DNA of 64,000 nucleotides from Onchocerca lupi (lineage: Eukaryota; Nematoda; Chromadorea; Rhabditida; Onchocercidae). Positions within the stretch are counted from its first letter, which is position 1. Each line of letters starts with the position of its first letter. Of this stretch, positions 24,463 to 36,809 are shown piece by piece. Below the pieces are notes generated by a model. It did not search any database. It saw only the letters and a list, made by a program, of their open reading frames with translations, and had not been told where the DNA came from. The stretch spans positions 94,364 through 158,363 of the forward strand of contig JAOVVO010000109.1 in assembly GCA_028564675.1 (NCBI GenBank), read 5' to 3'. Position numbers and translations under genes: made by a program.

Positions 24463-27389
24463 AAGAATTAAACCTTGACAGATTGTCGACAGAAAAGGCA
24501 CGAGAATACTGTAGCAAAGGTGTTACTGATGCATGAGGTGGAATAATATTCGGGGGAATGGAGCCCATTTTTTTCAACATTTTTTTCTGCTTTTTTTGCC
24601 ATTTTTTGAATTGCTTTAAAGTTGGTGGCGGAATGGATATGACTGTTGGCATCGGAAGTACTGTAGATGGTGGTGCTCCAGGTGGACCATCCATGAAGAA
24701 AGCTTCGTTAAGTGATAAACGAGAATTTCCAATTTTCCAGTTCTGCAAACTATTCCAGTTAATCTGAACACACATTTTGGAACACAATGAACTGTTCTGC
24801 AATAAAAATTAGTAAATAAATGAAATATGGAAAATTGACACCATGCGTGCAACAGCATTTGTGTCTAAGAAACTTTCATTTGAAATCTTCTCCCTCACCA
24901 ATCCAGAAAAAAAAAAAAAAAAAGAAAAGAAAAAAGAAACTAATCAATTATACTGGTGCGATACAGCTATGCATTCTATATTCGTTTTTTCCCTTCTCTC
25001 ATTGAGTTTATCAATATCGATTAAAAAAAAAAAAAAAAAATGGAATTTCGAGCAATGAATGATTTAGAGAAACAAGTTTTCTGTGTATGCGTTCATATGT
25101 GTCAATAATATGCGTATGTGGTATTTGCATATTACTGGTGCCATGACAGCAATCCTTGATGGTTGCTGACGATGTATTTAACAAATTACGATTTCCTTCT
25201 AATAGTTACGAAGAAATTTTCCGGTAAGAATATAAATATCAGGCCTTTTCCGGAAAGTGGATTTTGATTTATGCCTTCAGCATAGATTGCATTGGATAAA
25301 ATCTAAAAATAAGCTATATATATTCATGTATCAGAATATATGTAGCTTATTTTTAGATTTTACCCAATGCAATGGTCATGGATAAATGGAATCCAATACA
25401 GACTACCGGACATTCATGCTGATTTTAATTACATTCTGTAATTTAAACTTAATCCGCTAAGCTTTAGATGAATTTCACAAACGAAAATACAGATGACAAA
25501 ATTGAGAGAAAAAAAATAGATAAGTAGAAGGAATGTAAAAATTTCGATAAGTTATTGTGCACAAAAAACTTCTCAATTAAAAAATGTAATTTCAACAGAT
25601 TATCAAAGAAAGCGAGCGTAAATTTCGAATACGTTTACGAATGCAGTATTAAAAAAACAGGACAACTATAAAGATTACTGTTGACCTGGTCAGAAAAATT
25701 ATCTTGACTTACAATAAGGTATCTAAAAATCTTGTCAAAAAGCAGTTTTAGGTTCTATTAAACAGTGATATAAAAACCATGAGTGAAAACACTTACTGGA
25801 AGATTTCGAGAAGGGAGAATTTGTTTAAAAGTTGAAAAAAAAAAAGAAAGCATTCTTATTCAAAAAATGAAGGAAACGGAATAAGAATTTTCAACATCTT
25901 TACCACCTTTGCCACTTATCTGTTTTCTGCTCATAGAAATGTTATTTTGTTAATATTTTGTTGTATATAAAAAACCGCAAAAATTTGCTGTTTTCTAAAA
26001 GGTCTAAATATAATTATAGTCGATCAAAAGATATAAATTATTCAGAAATGATGAAGTAATGAAAAAGCTGGTATTTCACGAAAAGAGTGACGAAAAAAAA
26101 CTTCGGATTTAAAATCGTTTTTAATGTAAAATGCCAGCAAAAACTTAAAAATTAGTAAGATTCCAATAAGTCAACAATAACACTGTTGTATCAAAATCGT
26201 TCAAAACATATCAAACCAATTCCATAAAAACCGCAACAATTATGAATTCAAAAATCCACTATGCGTCTAATTTAAACAGCTTAAAATTTATTAGATTCTA
26301 AGCGACTTATATGAGTAAACTCCGATCCTAAAGATAAAAGATTAACAGTCGTGATAATCAGACTATATAATGCTAATAACGAACTCAAAAGAAAAAAGAA
26401 ATGACAATAAAGCAATACAGTTATGCAGAAGCTATTTCTAAAATATCAGTGAATTATTTTGTATGTATAGAGCATCGAACAATTGAAGCAGGAAGCTCAT
26501 ATATATTGATAATTAATTGATCCTGTTGTTTGGAGAAAGAGATCGCAAAAAATAAAAAAAAAAAAATTAATATAAGTATGAAAATTTAAAAAAAAGAAAA
26601 TCGAAGGATTAATATAAGTTTCATTTGGTATCGGAATGTCTAATTATTTTGTTAACTATTTAAATCTCCAATTTTGATAAATAAGCATATTCTCTGATTT
26701 TGTTCTAATAATCTTTATTAAGAAAGGAACTACAATCTACTATATTTTTAGCACCATACAAAGTAGAAGGATTCACATAACTATCTCTGGAAAATAATTC
26801 AGAACTTTGAATTTAATTTAGCTAAACCAGAAAAGTTTATTAATTATGCAGCGTCTAAAATTAATTTGTGCGGAATAGTTGTGAAGTCCAAAGCATTTTT
26901 AACACACCACTTTCATTTTGCAAAGCGAACAACATAAAGCATTAAATAAATTACAATAATATGAATTTCAATATAGCATCTTTTCTCCTATTTTCTTTAA
27001 AAAGGACAGGCCAAGAGAAAAAGCGAAAGAGAGGAGATGGAATTGTAACGGTTACTTTCGCATCAATTTATTAAAATGATGCAATTCCTGGATCAGTTTC
27101 TGGATAGCCGGAGAATGAAAAAGGATCAAATGATATCACTAACATTTGCTCGCCATCGTTCGGAATCAGCTGAACTGGTCATATATCCAGAATCGGTACC
27201 ACCAAAGTGTTGCAGTGAACTGATTGACTGATGAAAAGCAGGTACTCCATATGGTTGTGCGATGAAAGGTGCTGTGTAGTAATGTGAACCGTGCTTTGGG
27301 ACATTTTTTGAATCTGATCTTGAACCTGATCCTGATCGCAACAGATACGGAGGTATCTGCGACGACGACGACGACGACTTATTCCCCAT
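20518..27389 (-). CDS. Unknown protein with N-myristoylation-type start and polybasic/proline-rich region
   Basis: Nine exons on the minus strand join in phase: 27389-27144, 24796-24474, 23525-23385, 23235-22590, 22414-22296, 22116-21980, 21780-21521, 21423-21235 and 20757-20518, giving about 766 aa. The start MGNKSSSSSS fits an N-myristoylation signal (Gly2, Ser at position 6). Exon 2 carries a proline-rich run (GPPGAPPS, IPPP) beside a basic stretch LKQFKKWQKKQKKMLKKMG, which with a lipid anchor would suit membrane tethering. Exon 4 is Ser/Thr/Asn-rich and probably disordered. Exon 6 has an acidic, possibly helical segment (DFSWVNDVENRLEREIAF). No catalytic domain was recognised and I cannot name the family. 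The exon 5 donor (AA|GTTCAT) is weak but is the one that keeps phase. If the last intron is retained, the protein ends early at 21223 with VSC. Confidence 0.75.
20906..20929. repeat. (AT)n microsatellite
   Basis: Alternating AT run inside the last intron of the minus-strand gene. Confidence 0.9.
21876..21895. repeat. Poly(A) tract, 20 nt
   Basis: A run inside an intron of the minus-strand myristoylated-protein gene. Confidence 0.9.
24417..24460. repeat. Poly(A) tract, about 44 nt
   Basis: The longest homopolymer in the window. On the coding (minus) strand it is a T run that begins about 14 nt after the exon 2 donor of the myristoylated-protein gene. Confidence 0.95.
25286..25373. repeat. 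Near-perfect 39-bp inverted repeat (hairpin)
   Basis: Arms 25286-25324 and 25335-25373 pair over 39 positions with two mismatches around a 10-nt loop. It lies in the 2.3-kb first intron of the minus-strand gene. The length and near-identity suggest a palindromic element or foldback MITE rather than a typical microRNA precursor. Confidence 0.85.
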
Positions 27390-27515
27390 TCCCTTAGCTG
27401 CCCAATCACGTCAACACAAACCGCCACACAAACTGAAGCACCGTCGAACTGTGGTCCTTCTTGTCTTCAGTGATGCTCCCTGTCGTATCCTCCCTTTCCT
27501 ATGACTGCAATGACC

Positions 27516-27552
27516 GTCTCTCTCTCTCTCTCCAACTTTTCTTTCTCTCTCG
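27516..27552 (-). promoter_or_regulatory. GA-rich tract upstream of the MGNK start
   Basis: A CT run on the plus strand (GAGA on the coding strand) lies about 130-160 bp upstream of the minus-strand gene's ATG, in a GC-richer block. GAGA tracts are common in promoters, but no factor or start site can be assigned. Confidence 0.3.
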
Positions 27553-28517
27553 AGAATGTCCCCTCCGTTTGATATACTGTGTTTGTGACACAGATTGCAG
27601 TGGTGATTCCTTGACACTGTTCGATGCGACCCCTTAAGATGTGATGGTCGATGGTGCATGTCGCACTCCCTCCACCACTCTTCCTTCACCTTTTACCCCA
27701 ACTCTCTTCAGCTCATCTCCTGTAATTATCACTAAACTTACTAAAGTAATTAGCAAGCCACCTGAACTATATCTTTTTTTTCTCAACTCTCAATTATAGT
27801 TTTAACATTTAGTTCGATCGTTCATTTCAGTTTTACCTGTAAATTACTCCAAATATTCATTCAATTGTTGAATTCAAAAAAAAAAAAAATATTTGCGATA
27901 ATTTTACTTTTTTCAATTCAATCATAGCGAAAAAATGTGAAACGAACACTTCTGCACTCGTCATTTAATATCGTGATAATGTTGCTTGGGTTTTGGAAGA
28001 TCAAATTGGAAATGAATGAGCAGACGTGCAGTGGCATGCACACCTGTGCAATATTGATTTATTTTAACATGACGTTTTATTAGCAACAAGAATGAAGTGG
28101 TTGATGGGATTGAGGACGAGAAATCATTGACCGTATGCTGTTGCCATTATCAAATAATCACTAACAGACAACAACAGATAGAGGTCAAACCAAATGACCT
28201 CGATATGTCACACTGTGTTAAATGAATATTATTATTCATATGGTACTCTCATGAATGGATTGATTGTCCAGCACTGAATTTCCTTTTTTATTTCTTTTAT
28301 TTTTTCAACTTTTCAGAAAGTTGCAGTACATTGTGTCACTACTGAATACATGAAATGTTTTCAACACATAACATTCTTTCAAAATAAACATTTGTCGAGC
28401 TACTGGATGTAAAATATGTTAGGCTTTCATTACAACTCTTCACTAAAAATTTTTGCAAATTATCAATGGAAAAATTCAATTTAAATATAAAATTTTATAA
28501 TGAAAAATCAATATGAT

Positions 28518-28558
28518 AGATTATCATTGCAATTAATTAATTATTGTGATGATAATCT
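28518..28558. repeat. Imperfect palindrome around ATTAATTAATT
   Basis: AGATTATCAT pairs with ATGATAATCT, with AT-rich pairing continuing toward the centre. Confidence 0.6.
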
Positions 28559-30420
28559 GGGGCATTAAATGTCAAAGAGTGCTTTTTGTATGATTATCAA
28601 GAAGACATCAAATAATTTGCATCAAATTGTCATCCTTGACAATCATTGCTACAATGTATTATCTTACTTGAATTTCATGCTTCAACAAAATATAAAATTT
28701 TATAGTAAAAAATCAATATTCTGTGCAAATTTTTGAATGTGTTGCAAAAAAAATCAACATTAAATCAAGGAATTTCAACTAAATACAATGGGTTTTCATT
28801 ACAAAATTACCAGTTAATTAGTAAAATATGCTAAGTTTCGCAGTTAATTAGAAAAAAGAATTGCAGAAGAAAGAGAAAGATACTCATATTCAAATAATGT
28901 GAGCTTCGTATTGCTATACTGTCATTTCGTCCACAAAGAATATCGAATTTTCTCCCGTAATTTAAGTAATAAAGCACAAAATCAAAAATAAATTAGATTT
29001 GCTAAATACAAAATCGCACTAAAAACAGAATCTCACCAGCAATAAATCATTTTTTGCCTTAAAAATAAATTGCTGAGAATTTAAGTGAATAATAAACTGC
29101 AAGTTCATCTCAATAAATATATTACACTTTACAAAAAAGATCAATAAGTGTGATGTGATCGCAAGCATGAAACATAGTTGATTCATTTATGAAACATTAA
29201 ATAGTTTCCCAATTAGTGTTCAAGTTTCTCGAATCATCTAAAAAATTTGCAAAAAAGCGTCTAAATGAAAGGAATTGATGATAGTATTACAATGATATCA
29301 CTTCACACAATGTACTGTATCATTAATTTATCGTTTGAGGAACGAGAGAGAGAGAAAAAAAAAAGAATTTGTGAGATGATTTCAAGTTTTCATTATTTCT
29401 CCAAAACTGTTTTCATAATTATCATGATAATAATAGCAATGAACTGGTCACAAATACATGTCTGTTAAAACCGGTCATTTTGTACGGTATATCTTCTATT
29501 CATGAACATCATTTTGCTACTGACAATATGAACATTTATTGCAATCAAATAGATGAACTATTTATAACGATGCAAAAAAATGCCGAAAAATCTTCAACGG
29601 ACAATTATTCATAATTAAGCAAGAATAATCGAAATGTCCACAGACTTGTTTTCTTCTCATTTCATCGGTCATACTTTCATACCTTTCTTCGTTCTTGGAA
29701 TTAAAAATAATGATAGCAATGACCTTTCTCTTAGAACCAAATAACTGATAATATAAGACAAAAAACACTTTCTATTTTACTTTTTTTTTTTTTTTTTAGT
29801 GACTGATTGTGGATTTGCATCGAAAGCAAAAGCAGGAAAGGTTGTTTGGAAGGTTTTTGGAGAAAATAAATAGCAAACTATCATTTCTTCTAAACTAGTT
29901 AATGCTGTGCATTACATTCATTTATGTACATTGATTAATTAAATAAATGAAGTCGATTTAGGGACGAAATCGAATTAAATGAAGATTGAATGTCGAAATA
30001 TGATTTTCACCCGAAATATATCAATTTCTTTTTCTTAGTGGCTCGAAAATTAGTTTTATTTGCTGTGAAATTGTCATTTTGAATATTTCAACATATTTTC
30101 CAGTCCTTAATTTCAACATATGCAACAAATAGACGCTGTAGAAAAGCAATTTTATTTTGTCACAATGCACACAATTTGTTTTTTGCTTAATTTAATTTTT
30201 TCTTGAACTCTGATTTAGGATAGAATGTCACTGTATAGCTTGATAATGATATAATAGAAACATTGTATTTAATTAGAATTTGAATTAATATTTCACAGCA
30301 TAACGATTTACCGTGATAGCATCATTCAATCGTAACCGAACAAAAAACTTTTTTAAAGATCTTACTCTGTATCGACAAGCGCATTTTACTAGGGTTTTTA
30401 ATTAAACTAAAATATCTGGG

Positions 30421-30482
30421 TTAATTAGTTGTCACTTCTATTCGTCGTATCTAAAGTACGAGGAATAGAAGTAGTAATTAAT
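30421..30482. ncRNA. MicroRNA-precursor-like hairpin (candidate)
   Basis: A 62-nt segment folds with arms about 30421-30449 and 30457-30481 around a short loop (CTAAAG). The core CACTTCTATTCGTCGTA pairs with TACGAGGAATAGAAGTA with one mismatch, followed by a small bulge and further AT pairing. Size, single small loop and small internal bulge are right for a pre-miRNA on either strand. No expression evidence is available and it is not a microRNA I recognise. Confidence 0.35.
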
Positions 30483-31083
30483 TTTGAGAATAAATAAGGC
30501 TTTGTAAAAGTTTTGAGAAATTGAACAGCTGAAAAAACAACAAATGAATTATCCAATCAAGAGGAAAAAATGGAACGATTGTAAAATCCCTCTATATATT
30601 AGAGCTTTATTCAACTGTATCTCTGGAAATAGGTTTATCGCAATTTATTCATGATTAGAAGCCCAAATGCTATCTTTCGATTGAGAAATAATTGGAAATA
30701 AAATGTTCAATAAATGATCGCCACGCAAGGGCGTTATATCCACTCGAAAGGTAAAATTATCCAAAGATAAATGCTTGAAGGAAGTAACTTAAAAATAATA
30801 TTCTTAAGCTTTAATATTGGCAGGCTACTACACTTCGCAAAACTTCTACACGAATCTCTTCCAGAATTCAGCAATTATCTTGTGAATCTTTTTACTGTGT
30901 GATTTAAGAATTTCGCTACGAATGCTTCTCGAAGTATCTCGGAAAATCATAAAAAAGCCGGTGGATCGATTTTTCAAAATTATGCAATTTCAACAGGAAG
31001 AAAAATCAAAGAAGAGAACGTGAAATGAGCTACTCAAATTCCTTTACCAATTTCCATTCATTAAACACTGCATTTTTCTTTTC

Positions 31084-31109
31084 TTTTTTTTTTTTTTTTT
31101 TTTTTTTTT
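31084..31109. repeat. Poly(T) tract, 26 nt
   Basis: Uninterrupted T run in the gene-poor region. Confidence 0.9.
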
Positions 31110-32201
31110 GAATTGTTCTCAAGAATATTGCAGATTCAAATCCTACACTATTACTGCAATATTCAAAAACTTTCAAATGATTCCATGTAACAAGATGATT
31201 AGTAATGAACATCTCTTTCTAAAATGCAACATATGTAGAGTTTTATGGTCGTCAGTTTAATTATTTTTTAAATAGTCTGCACAAAATCAAACGTAATCAA
31301 TTGATGGTTAGGCGTGGTCCACCACATAATGTTTACCCCGTGAGACTATGAAATTCAAATCACTGCTGACTTGATTACTCGTAGATTATCAACTAAGCAA
31401 CTTGTCGGCCGATAATCTCGCCAATTTCAGAAGAAAAAAACCAATTATATGAGCTTTTTAAAATACAAATGTACTGGTCAGTTGTTTGAATTACTGCAAT
31501 CAATGGACAGCTTCTTTAAACTTTTGAATGGTGACACAAAAGCTCTATCAAAATGCTAAAGTACTGTAATTTCAAATATTTCGTACTGTCTTTCAAAATT
31601 CAGAAAGTAAGATTATTGACATGATGACATTTTCAGTGACACTGTGTGGCTGTTACCGGTTTTCCATAGTACCTGGTTGGAAAATAAACGATAAGCAGCA
31701 GCCACATTGCTTACCTGGTCAATCACGAGTAATGCAAAAGCAAACTAAACAAAGAAACTCTTATTTGTTGCAAGAAAGTTTGTTATAAAAGTTTTAGATT
31801 TAGTTTTAATTATTCTAAAGAACCGTTTATTAAAGTGCTGAAAATATTTTTAAGTCTAATAATTTGAATGGTTTTAAAAAAAACTTTGAACCATTACGTA
31901 TGATTTTGAAAATGATGGTGTTAATATTATTTGATCCTGATTCTGTAATGTCATTCACTATCAAAAATATTCAACAAAATCAAAATTTTGCTATATTTAC
32001 GACAAAAATGAAGAAGAAGGGAAACAGAAAAGAACAATTCATAAATTATAAAATATTACTCATTCCGCTGAAATTTAATTTCATGTTAATACAAAAAATT
32101 GCGGTTTCAATGCAAAATGTTGAGGAATTAGAAACAGAGAGGAAACAAAACTGGAATGAAATCCAAAATGTAAATGTTTGATAACAATACACAGGTCATA
32201 T

Positions 32202-32285
32202 ACATGAATTTGTTTTGTTTACTGCTGATAAATTATTCTTATTACATGAATTTGTTTTGTTTACTGCTGATAAATTATTCTTATT
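32202..32285. repeat. Perfect 42-nt tandem duplication
   Basis: The unit beginning ACATGAATTTGTTTTGTTTA occurs twice head to tail (32202-32243 and 32244-32285) with no visible difference. A degenerate AAGCCATTAAGAA-type repeat follows at about 32355-32420. Confidence 0.95.
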
Positions 32286-35200
32286 TTTCATTTATTAATA
32301 GGATTGCTGAATCTGATTGGAAGCTGCAAAATTATCGCGAAACCATTGGAGCCAGAAGCTAAGAAGCCATTAAGAAAGCCACTAATTAAGAGAGCCTTAA
32401 GAAGCCAGGGAGCCATTAATTTTCTTACTTTTTTTTTTTTTATTAATATTTTGTGTGCCAATATAATTTTTTATTCAGGCTTCAAGTAAATTAATTGAAC
32501 TCTAATTTTCCTTGAAAATACGATGTTACGCATTTCTGGTTGTCATGTTGAATGAGCTTTTTTCAGGATTAAATTGAACTAATTCGTGTAAATACATCAT
32601 GCAGGTGTCTTTTCTCCATTTAAAATTTTCGTCTATTTTTTCTCTCTAGAAATATTGATTTCTTTTTCTTTAGCAATTTTTTGCAACAGCAAAGCTTTCA
32701 CTGTCTTTTAACAAAAGGTCAAGGGAAGTTATATTAAAAAAAAATGGATGAACGGTGTATTCAATTCTGACATTGTTATTTCTTGTGTTATCAACAACTT
32801 TCATTTGTTAGCAAATTATTTTCTTGTCTTGTAATAACAGATGAAACATCCTTTTCTCGGTTTTAACTACCGTACTGGATTTTAGATTCTTCCTATAAAG
32901 TTTTTTTGTCTTAAAAACCAAAAAATAAACAGAAAAAGCAATCTCATAAGAATTATTCACAATTCACAACTAAATTGCTTTTACACCAACCATATAAATA
33001 TGATCTCTGTAATTTAGTTTTTTTTTTTTTTCATCGATGTTTCAGTAATTATTCGTTTATATGGAATGATCATAAAATTTTGAACCTTCTATTCTCACCC
33101 ATAATAAGCAAACACTCATTCATAGACTGGATTGCTTCTTTTTTTCCTTTTTGTTTAAGATTAAAAAGTCTGATTTAAAAAATATGTAAACAAAATGTGC
33201 CCTTAATAAATGCAAGAAATTCTCACAAAGCATATGCTATAGTCAGTATCTGATCAACTACTAAAAATGGACCAAATCTTTATTCATTCATTTAAAAGCA
33301 CTAATTTTGGGTTGAAAAACTCAAATTAGCCATTTTATAGAAATCTTCGTTAAAATGATGAATATTTTTTTAAAAAATGTCATTCCTGCCAAAATATCAT
33401 ACCATATATATATATATATATATATAAATATATATCTAGCTTTGAAGTCAGTTGTCGAAACACTTCAAATATAGAATGTTTTTTTCAACTGTACTTCTCA
33501 TTTACATGCAAAAACTAAATTTCATTCACAGTTCAGGATATCAGTGTATCGGATTTGATAATCTAGGTTATTTGGCAATACTTTAAACTGTGCTCTCTAG
33601 TCGAAAAAGTAGGTTCTTTTGAAGATGATTAGTGCTTTCAAAATATAATAATTCTAATGTCACATTTTATAGGATCTTGTTTCTGAATTATCTTTTAATG
33701 AATCACTTCAATTGGATGTGGATGGTATTTTCGACAATTCATTTGCCATCAAATGAACGAAGTTACGAAAACAATTAAATTCAGATTTGTAAGAATTTGC
33801 GCACATTTTTGCTTCATTCTGCTTCAGTCAAACTGAACAGCTTTAATCGCCTTAGATCTTTCAGAAGTACTACGAAAGGATCGATAAGAATGAAATTTCA
33901 ATGTAATTTTCAAGGCGCTATCGATAATGAACAAATGAAAGATTCATTCAGAGATAATTAGCAATCCGATGTAAGCATGTATGATTGAACAGTGGAGAAA
34001 AAGGAAAATTTCTTTTTTTTTTTTCGTTTTTACAATACTAGTACAGGTCAGATTTGAAATAGTATGACTAGCACTGCTCATAGTAGTAGCTTGACAATAG
34101 TGTATGATGCTTTTATCTTCTGGTAGCTTCTAGTATACTGTCTGTGTCAAGACTTCAGTTCTATTAACGATCAATTTAATCTTTAGGATTGATTTCAGTA
34201 AGATTTACATCTTAAGGTATTTCAATTTTAGAAATCATAAAATATTAAATTCTGTAAAATGAATTAAAATTGAAAGGCTGAAAATTTGGCGAACCAAAAA
34301 CGTTTTTGATTTGTTAGCAAGTAAGTAAAATAATATTGAAGGCGTGTGATAAAGGCCTGTTGATTCTTCAAAACGACGACAATGATTATTTTTCAAATTT
34401 GAATGAGAAAGCTAACATACAAAATAAATGTTTCGAATTGTTTCGTGGAAGTCAGATGTTCCTTACTTTAGTTTTGTTGTAGTTAAAAATATGCTGTATA
34501 ACAATCGGAAATGAAATAAAAATGGTGTTCAAATTTGAAATTATACGATCGATGCTGATACCATCAGTCCATAGCTAATGTTTGGAAAGTACAAGAGAGA
34601 AATAAATTACTGAACTGAATTTAAAATTACACAATCAAAAAAATGTTTGTTTTTCCGATAATCAATTAAGAAATGAAAATTCCTAAAGAAATTTTATAAT
34701 TTGTAACAAGATAGTGGTATATTGGCAGTCAACAATGACAAGGATGCAATTGACGAATAGAAAAATGTGTTACCAGCTTCTTTTTTGTAAAATCATGATA
34801 ATATATTCGCATGTCTAAAAAATTTTAGGAAATTCATAAATGATGAACAAGCAGCGGATGATTTCAAAACCGAATAGAGATAACAGTAACAATGTTACTT
34901 CAGGAAAATTTTTAATTTAATTTAAAGAAGCTTTATACTTTTCGTAAGAAGATTCAGTATGATATTAATTTTTCTAAAATTAGATTAAACTAAATTAAAG
35001 GCTTAATCAAATTTCCATAGGCACAGAAACTACCTAAAGATGAGAAATTAGCAAAAAATTAGCCAAAAATTGGGAACAAAACTAAAATTAGAATTAAAAC
35101 TTATAAACTAAAAGCGGAACTGGAATTAAGTGAAAATAAAGATATATAGGTTCGCTGAAAATTGAATCTTTCACTAAAATTTTATTATGATTTTCTTTTT

Positions 35201-36720
35201 CAATTTCTAATCCATCATTTATATCTTGAAGCAACCACCTCATCAGCTTTCTAAAGAGAATTAGCCAGAATAAAAAATGCTTCATACCTTCATGCATTGA
35301 ATTTTTATTCACAAATTCATCCATCATCGAACCTCAGGACCTGACTACAGACGAAAGATCGATTTCATCACTCTTGCTGAATTAGCTACAAGGTATAATT
35401 TTGTCACTTTTCTGCTTTCCTGTCAAATTTTCAATTTTTGAGGATTTTGACTGAATAATCGTCCGTTTATATCCAAAGGACCTTTCGACTTTGTTTAGGT
35501 TTTAATATTAGTGATTATTTCAAGAAATTAAGCGCGAAAATATGGCTGCAAAGAATGTTCGAATCTTATGATAAGTTATTTATCGTACTTGTGCTTATAC
35601 CTAAAAAATATTAATAAATTACTTGCAATAAGTTAAGAATTTTGCTTAGTGGAAGTATTTATCGATTTCTATGTTAAAATTCAAATAATCGTTAATGTCA
35701 TCTGTATTTGGTTGCTCGTTCAGGGATTATTCCGCTTCATTTCTACATTTCTACTCCACAAGATACTAAAAGCGAATTTTCAAAATATCTGTCAAGTTCC
35801 TTTCAATATATCTACTGTTTTCAGTTAGATCTATGTTGTTAGAACTAGAACTTATTTCAGGACAAATCATTCTACTACGAATTTAATAAGAGTTTCCTGT
35901 TATACAACATAATTATCACTACATTATCATGATCAATCCAAGATCTGATAGAGTTGGAATGCATATCTTTAACAAGATGAATCCAATACCAATTAAAGGC
36001 CTGAATTTTAATATTGATTGGTTATTCAATCAGCTATGTCGAATATCAAAACGGTTGTTTTTCTCTCCGGGAAAATAATGCAATGAAACAAATATAGGAA
36101 AGATAAAGGAGGTAAACTGTTAGGAAGGGATTCTCCCTGAAAATGTAAATCTCTGAACTGTGTTACTTCTGGAATCAACTCGGAAAAGGTGAATTGTTGA
36201 AGAATTTAGGAAGTACTGACTATAAAACCCGTAGAATGTAGCAGAGAGAGAAAAAATTGTAATTTAGAGAAGTTGCATAACTAATTCAAAGAAAAAGTCA
36301 ATTGTTGAAGAATTCAGAAAATACTGATTATGGTTACAGAATAGCAGTATATCGATCCAAACATGCATTAGAAAAGATCTAAATAACTTATAACTGATAT
36401 CAGTTGCATTCTGTTTAACATTTCCAAGAAATTATCTCCAAATAGACACTAAGTTCTGGTGAGTTTTTATCATATGGAAAACAAGTTATATGGAAGAAAA
36501 TAGCTTAAAAGAGATAAGTGATCGAATCAGATAAATTTGGAGTGGAATAGTATTGGAGATATTTAACGGATAAGTTAACAAATAGGCATCCATGAAAGAT
36601 TCGTAAAGACGATAGCGAAATTATTTTCGACTTTTGCTACTTATTCTGATAATTGATGTGAGTTTTTGAATGGAAATCTGGTTACAAAAAGATAAATTTA
36701 ATTAAATTAATATTCTCATG

Positions 36721-36809
36721 AAATTTGTTTCATAACATCATCACTATGGTCGTGATAATGATTCTTCAATTATTAGGACTATAGTGATGATGTTATGATA
36801 CGAAAATTT
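36721..36809. ncRNA. MicroRNA-precursor-like hairpin (candidate)
   Basis: An 89-nt fold. CATAACATCATCACTAT (from 36731) pairs with ATAGTGATGATGTTATG without mismatch, extended on both sides with scattered mismatches, and an inner ATAAT/ATTAT stem shortens the loop. A roughly 22-bp duplex, a distal loop and a ragged base are typical of pre-miRNAs. The strand is undetermined, and no known microRNA was recognised. Confidence 0.4.

Noticed and set aside
31864..32181. 105-codon plus-strand open frame
   Set aside because: Lys/Asn/Ile/Met-rich translation expected from AT-rich DNA; no splice context, domain or composition change.
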